Assembly (NCBI GenBank): GCA_026129305.1
Contig: JAHCII010000013.1
Location: 1 to 58,603, forward strand
Source: Anaerolineales bacterium
Lineage (GTDB): Bacteria; Chloroflexota; Anaerolineae; Anaerolineales; UBA11579
Reading direction: 5' to 3'
Length of the DNA: 58,603 nt
The notes under the pieces: model-generated
What the model was told of the DNA's origin: nothing
Database searches by the model: none
What the model saw: the letters and a program-made list of their open reading frames with translations, nothing else
Made by a program: the position numbers and the translations under genes
In this document: one piece after another, positions 54,932-58,603 of the stretch
How the letters are laid out: every line of letters begins with the position of its first letter
Numbering within the stretch: the first letter of the stretch is position 1

Positions 54932-54956
54932 AGGCCAGTATTCGCTGCAAGAAAGG

Positions 54957-55382
54957 ATGAGCATACAAATGGCTCTTGCTGACGTAAAAACCGCAGATAT
55001 TGTGACTGAACCGATTACGCTGACCGCCTCGGCCGCGGAGGCCGTGCGTGGTTTGCTGCAACAGCGCCAAGTGGAAGACCACGCTCTACGCGTCTTCATC
55101 CAGGGCGGCGGCTGCTCCGGCTTCCAATACGGCATGGCGCTGGAACCCAGCCCGCGCGAGAACGACTTCGTGCTCGAGCAGCACGGCGTGCGCGTAGTGG
55201 TAGACGAGGTTTCGATGGGCTACCTGCGCGGCGCCAACATTGATTATGTCAATGATGTCATGGCCAGTGGCTTCAAGATCGAGAACCCCAACGCCACCTC
55301 GGCCTGCGGTTGTGGTCATTCCTTCCGCACCGACGGCCAGGATGCCCCGGAACATGCCCACGACGCGGGTTGTGGCTGCTAA
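54957..55382 (+). CDS. A-type Fe-S carrier (IscA/ErpA/HesB family) with His/Cys tail
   Basis: 141 aa. The three family cysteines are in GGGCSGFQYGM and SACGCGHSF. After the normal end of the family the protein adds about 20 residues (TDGQDAPEHAHDAGCGC) with two His and two Cys that could bind metal. A-type carriers receive clusters from scaffolds and hand them to apoproteins. The start is ATG 54957, with a second in-frame ATG at 54969. Confidence 0.9.
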   Translation: MSIQMALADVKTADIVTEPITLTASAAEAVRGLLQQRQVEDHALRVFIQGGGCSGFQYGMALEPSPRENDFVLEQHGVRVVVDEVSMGYLRGANIDYVNDVMASGFKIENPNATSACGCGHSFRTDGQDAPEHAHDAGCGC

Positions 55383-55405
55383 ACAGTTCACCAACTAAAG
55401 AAACC

Positions 55406-55435
55406 AAAGAGGACTGCTGATGCAGTCCTCTTTTT
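55406..55435. terminator. Bidirectional intrinsic terminator
   Basis: Hairpin AGGACTGC/GCAGTCCT flanked by AAAG and TTTTT between convergent genes. Confidence 0.85.
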
Positions 55436-55462
55436 GTTGCAAGAGATTGAAAACTCAAAGAT

Positions 55463-56080
55463 CTAGCGTTCGCGCAGGTAGGCCACCACAGTGGCAAACA
55501 AGCCCATCAGGCCCAAGCCGGTGATGAACATGCCAATCGGAATGCCGCCCACCCGGCCGGTGGCGGCTTGCTCAAACTGCGGGATCTCCAGCGGTTCCAC
55601 CGCGGTGTAGGTCGGCAGGCGCGTGGCCGGGATCTCCAGGACAAATTGGGCTGCCAGGGTCGGGTCGATGGTGGGGGTTACGCGCGGGGTCGGTGTGGAA
55701 GGCGGCTCAATGATCGGCAAGCTGACCACGTTAAACATGGTCACCAGCGGCGCGAACACCCAGCCGAGCCCAGTATCCGCCGGCGCATAGGCGACCTGGA
55801 TCCAGTCGCCGCCCACTGAGCGGCCGCGGGCAGCGGCCTGCTCACCAGGGAGCAGGATACCGACAGCCGGGTAGTCTGTGCCGGGACCAGTGCGCACATT
55901 AATGCGCTCCTGGTCCAGATTCACGACGATATAGGCGCCGATCGCCGTGCCGGTGACCGTCGGCACCGAAACCGTGGGCTGTTGGGCGTACACCGGGCTG
56001 GTGGCAGGCCATGGCAGCCACACCAGGCCCAGCATCAAAAGCATCAAGCTTGTCAGCAAACGAAAGAGGAAGTTACGCAT
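55463..56080 (-). CDS. Secreted or membrane-anchored SH3b-domain protein
   Basis: 205 aa. A signal peptide (about 1-33, ending near VYAQQ) is followed by a bacterial SH3 (SH3_3) domain at about 45-115 with INVRTGPGTDYPAVGILLPGE and GGDWIQVAY, a Thr/Pro-rich linker, and a C-terminal TM helix (about 180-200) with basic RER tail. Such SH3b domains bind cell-wall or surface ligands. TATAAT lies 12 nt before the ATG on the minus strand. Confidence 0.85.
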   Translation of the reverse strand: MRNFLFRLLTSLMLLMLGLVWLPWPATSPVYAQQPTVSVPTVTGTAIGAYIVVNLDQERINVRTGPGTDYPAVGILLPGEQAAARGRSVGGDWIQVAYAPADTGLGWVFAPLVTMFNVVSLPIIEPPSTPTPRVTPTIDPTLAAQFVLEIPATRLPTYTAVEPLEIPQFEQAATGRVGGIPIGMFITGLGLMGLFATVVAYLRER

Positions 56081-56134
56081 AGCAAACGCCTGATTATAAC
56101 CAGCGTCTACCTCGACCTGCCAAATTCTTAGAAA

Positions 56135-56623
56135 CTAGTAACCTCGTGCGCCGATCATCATCAGCAAAAACACCACAACCAGGATCGCCAAACCGACGCG
56201 CGGCACAATCGTCAGAAAAGTGACCAATCTTTGTTCCTGGGCTGCGTCCTTGGTATCCAGCAAGAGGGATACTCTGGGTTCAATACGACCTTCGACCACG
56301 AAATGAAAGGTCGCCAGCAGGAGACCCAGCACCCCGCCAACCAGGATCGGCAACCCTCTGGCTGAGGAAAAGTACGCTGGCAGATTCCGCCATCCGGTCA
56401 AAGAATAATTCAGAGCTACGCCGGCCAACAGGGTTGTCGATGCAAATACAGAAGCCCAACGAAAAACCTTGGGGAATACTTTGGAGACAAAGGCACTGCG
56501 TTGGTCACCCCGTAACTGACGCACATAAGGCATCAGGATGAATACAACCGTAGCCACCTCCCCCAACCAAGCTGCCCCACCCAAAACATGCAGCCAGCGA
56601 AACAGATTGGTCCAATCCGACAT
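56135..56623 (-). CDS. CopD/DUF2269-like four-TM membrane protein
   Basis: 162 aa with four hydrophobic helices. The opening NLFRWLHVLGGAAWLGEVATVVF, with a His in the first helix, is typical of CopD-like and DUF2269 proteins, and the third helix has ATFHFVVEGRIEP. Possible roles are copper or heme handling; the family evidence is moderate. No copA/copC gene is nearby. Confidence 0.7.
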   Translation of the reverse strand: MSDWTNLFRWLHVLGGAAWLGEVATVVFILMPYVRQLRGDQRSAFVSKVFPKVFRWASVFASTTLLAGVALNYSLTGWRNLPAYFSSARGLPILVGGVLGLLLATFHFVVEGRIEPRVSLLLDTKDAAQEQRLVTFLTIVPRVGLAILVVVFLLMMIGARGY

Positions 56624-56658
56624 TCTGTGTACCTCAGTTGGCTATCTTACTACGCGCC

Positions 56659-57417
56659 CTAGGGCTTGCGATGCAAGAAGCGGCGCACGGCCTCACGCCG
56701 GAATTCGCTGTCCCACAGCTGAGCAAACAAACGGCGTTCGGCATGCTTGGCCGCCAGCGGACTGATCATGGCTGAGCGCAACAGGCGTTTGGCGGCTTCC
56801 ACGGCCTGTTGGGGATGCCGCGCCATTTGGCTTGCCAGCTCCCGTGCGGCGTGCAAAGCCCCGCCGGCTGCCACCACATGCTGCACCAGACCGATCTCCT
56901 TGGCCTCTTGGGCATTCAACACGCGTCCGGTGGCCATCAGCTCCAATGCCATGGGATAGCCCACCAACTGCAGCAAGAAACGAGCCCCGCCCCAGGCAGT
57001 GGTGATACCTAGACTCGCATGCACAAAACCAATGTCCGCTCCGCTGGCCATCACGCGCTGGTCACAGGCGGCGGCGATCTCGGCGCCGCCGCCGCGTGCG
57101 GGGCCATTGATGGCGGCGATCGTCGGGCAGGGCAAGGCCCGCAAGCGCTGCAGGGCATTGCCCATAATGACCGCCAGGCGCAGGCCATCCCGCCGCTTGG
57201 TGTATTTTTCCAACACGCGCAAGTCCCCTCCGGAGACGAAGGTATCGCCGCCGCCTGTAACGATCAGGGCACGCAGGTCGATAGCCTTGGCGGCCCGGTC
57301 AATAAGATCAGAGAACAGGCCCATTGCTTCCCAGTCCAGGGCATTGCGCACCGCTGGGCGGTCAATGGTCAATGTGCCAATCCCCTGAGCGTCGACTGAA
57401 AATTCAATACCTGACAT
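56659..57417 (-). CDS. Enoyl-CoA hydratase/isomerase (crotonase) family protein
   Basis: 252 aa. The crotonase fold is clear: GGGDTFVSGGDLRVLE forms one oxyanion-hole strand and NGPARGGGAEIAAACD the other and keeps the Glu equivalent to E144 of rat hydratase. The second catalytic Glu (E164) is replaced by Ser in FVHASLGITTAWGG. The FVHxxxGIxxxWGG pattern recalls ECHDC1-type decarboxylases. So hydratase activity is doubtful and a decarboxylase or isomerase is possible. The ATG at 57417 has GGAAGGAA upstream. Confidence 0.82.
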   Translation of the reverse strand: MSGIEFSVDAQGIGTLTIDRPAVRNALDWEAMGLFSDLIDRAAKAIDLRALIVTGGGDTFVSGGDLRVLEKYTKRRDGLRLAVIMGNALQRLRALPCPTIAAINGPARGGGAEIAAACDQRVMASGADIGFVHASLGITTAWGGARFLLQLVGYPMALELMATGRVLNAQEAKEIGLVQHVVAAGGALHAARELASQMARHPQQAVEAAKRLLRSAMISPLAAKHAERRLFAQLWDSEFRREAVRRFLHRKP

Positions 57418-57453
57418 GTTCTTGTTCCTTCCACTGCATACTAGGGGCTTAAA

Positions 57454-57485
57454 CACAGCGAGGCGCAAGCAGTTGCGCCTCGCTG
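57454..57485. terminator. Strong hairpin downstream of the Cys-rich gene
   Basis: Arms AGCGAGGCGCAA and TTGCGCCTCGCT, 12-bp stem, between two minus-strand genes. The T-tract is weak (TGTGTTT), so termination may be partial. Confidence 0.6.
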
Positions 57486-57506
57486 CATTCTCCCAATCTT
57501 AAGTCG

Positions 57507-58603
57507 CTAAGGCACGCAGGCGTTGCCCGTCCAGGTGCACCCCGCCGCAGTACAAGAAGTGCCTGACTGCCGAGCACAGTAAGCAATCCGCGGATCGACA
57601 GTGGGTGAAGTTCCACTGCCGTCACCACCACCATCTGAATCATCTTCACAGCGCTGCGACCGGGGATTAAAGGTCTCGCCGCGGTCACAGGTTTGCGTGA
57701 CCGAAGGCGTCGGCGTCACGTAAGGGCACACTGGCACGGAGACCGTGTAGGTCCAGCAACCAGACTGTGTTTCGCCATAAGGCAGGCAGGTCTGGCTGCG
57801 GGCATCATAATAGGTGCCCAGAGCGCAGCCGCATTGAGTCTGCAGGCAGTACCCCAGCCCTTCATCGTAGGCGGTGCCAGCCGGGCATTCGATCTGGCCG
57901 GTGATGCGACTTCCCTCAGGATCGCAGTAACCCAACCCGTAATCAAAGCCGGTCAATGAAGGGGCGGCCACATAGCTGATCAAGCGACCCACTGGCTGTT
58001 CGTCGCCTAAACACGCGCTGCCATCCGTCCCTGGCCCAGCCGCGCAGCAATTGAGCCGCTCGCTGAACACGTAGCCGGCCGGGCAGCCGCTGCCCGGTCC
58101 ATCCCCAGGCAGGCAGGTTTCAGTAAGCGGGTCGTAGCGGTAGCCTGGTTGGCAGCCGTTCTCGCCAAGCAGTTCGCACTGCTGGCTGTAAGGATTGTAG
58201 TATGCGCCTTGGTCACAGTCTGCGGTGGGGACCGTGCCCGCAGGTTCACATTGCCCAGCTTCATTCATTACATAACCGGGCAGGCGACAGTCATTACTGG
58301 CGAACTGGGTATTGCCATAATCCGGCACGCAGCCGCCTTCATAGCGATTGTAAATGTAGCCCTGCTGGCAACCATTCTGGTCGAGTGGCAGACATTCATT
58401 GGTCGCCACGGAACGGTAGAAGCCAGGCTCACACCCCAAATTGTCACCGGTCAGTGGGGCACAGCAGTTGATCTGAGTGTCAAAGTAATACCCGGCCGGG
58501 CAGCCACCCACATCACCGCCACCAGGCTGGCAGGAATTGCTGGCCTCAGCATAGTGAAAACCCGCCGGGCAGTCTTGTCCAGTTTCGGGTTCACAAACCT
58601 GTG
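57507..58603 (-). CDS. Cys-rich repeat protein, extracellular type (5' end beyond the window)
   Basis: At least 365 aa; the frame stays open to the window edge, so the start and any signal peptide are missing. About ten or eleven units follow C-x2-G-x2-[YF]-x5-8-C, for example CPAGYYFDTQINC, CEPGFYRSVATNEC, CQPGYRYDPLTETC and CALGTYYDARSQTC, linked by Gly/Asp/Pro-rich spacers. The C-terminus has a Ser/Thr/Pro stretch, an acidic Gly-rich stretch and a final Cys-rich tail (CARQSGTSCTAAGCTW). Disulphide-rich repeats imply export. No enzyme motif. Family not recognised. Confidence 0.75.
   Translation of the reverse strand, partial: QVCEPETGQDCPAGFHYAEASNSCQPGGGDVGGCPAGYYFDTQINCCAPLTGDNLGCEPGFYRSVATNECLPLDQNGCQQGYIYNRYEGGCVPDYGNTQFASNDCRLPGYVMNEAGQCEPAGTVPTADCDQGAYYNPYSQQCELLGENGCQPGYRYDPLTETCLPGDGPGSGCPAGYVFSERLNCCAAGPGTDGSACLGDEQPVGRLISYVAAPSLTGFDYGLGYCDPEGSRITGQIECPAGTAYDEGLGYCLQTQCGCALGTYYDARSQTCLPYGETQSGCWTYTVSVPVCPYVTPTPSVTQTCDRGETFNPRSQRCEDDSDGGGDGSGTSPTVDPRIAYCARQSGTSCTAAGCTWTGNACVP

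Overview
This 58.6 kb, GC-rich, densely coding window looks like chromosomal DNA of a Chloroflexota bacterium, most likely Anaerolineae. That assignment is inference from gene content (T-box-controlled valS, a SufBCDSU cluster with an ArsR/DeoR-type SufR, F420-type LLM oxidoreductase, ALDH7, L25/Ctc-type rplY) and not from a phylogenetic marker. No insertion sequence, prophage, CRISPR array or rRNA was seen. One tRNA (Pro, GGG) is present. The left edge falls just after the stop of a transglutaminase-like lipoprotein. The right edge cuts a Cys-rich repeat protein.

Layout. 0-8.8 kb: transglutaminase lipoprotein, a radical SAM DNA-repair-type protein behind a LexA-type box, an AspT/YidE-like transporter, a DHA2 MFS exporter, an SRAP/YedK protein lacking its catalytic Cys2, and two tandem paralogous membrane proteins. 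8.8-17.5 kb: valS with a T-box leader, an MBL hydrolase, plsY, a JAMM protease, a membrane protein, then DLH-yraN-miaA-HAD. 17.8-26.3 kb: the iron-sulfur block, sufC-B-D-(SH3-like)-S-U-Rieske on the minus strand, DinB and LysE genes, then sufR-sufT-like on the plus strand. Both ends of this block carry the same 29-bp palindrome next to a -35 box, which is very probably the SufR operator. 26.3-35.8 kb: an Mrr-like membrane nuclease, tRNA-Pro, a 62-aa protein with a textbook SOS promoter, ALDH7, an Apd1-like ferredoxin, an HDAC-like/LLM/nitroreductase operon, SulP, CBS, VOC and CADD-like proteins. 35.8-44.4 kb: polyprenyl synthase-tatD-phosphohexomutase, then iscS-mnmA-trmI-Zn ribbon-Nudix, and rplY. 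44.6-52.8 kb: a three-gene operon of a 2-TM protein, a 1703-aa TPR protein and an 884-aa caspase-like protease. This is the best candidate for an undescribed system. 52.8-58.6 kb: smpB, a histidine ammonia-lyase with a Ser-Ser-Gly MIO triplet, an A-type Fe-S carrier, an SH3b protein, a CopD-like membrane protein, an enoyl-CoA hydratase-like protein and the Cys-rich repeat protein.

Themes. (1) Iron-sulfur metabolism: SUF, SufR, SufT, A-type carrier, IscS-MnmA, Rieske, Apd1-like. (2) DNA damage: two GAACN4GTTC-like boxes, radical SAM repair protein, variant SRAP. (3) Many genes have a -10 hexamer only 6-10 nt before the start codon and no Shine-Dalgarno, which predicts widespread leaderless transcripts. 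(4) Tail-to-tail gene pairs are often separated by symmetrical bidirectional terminators.
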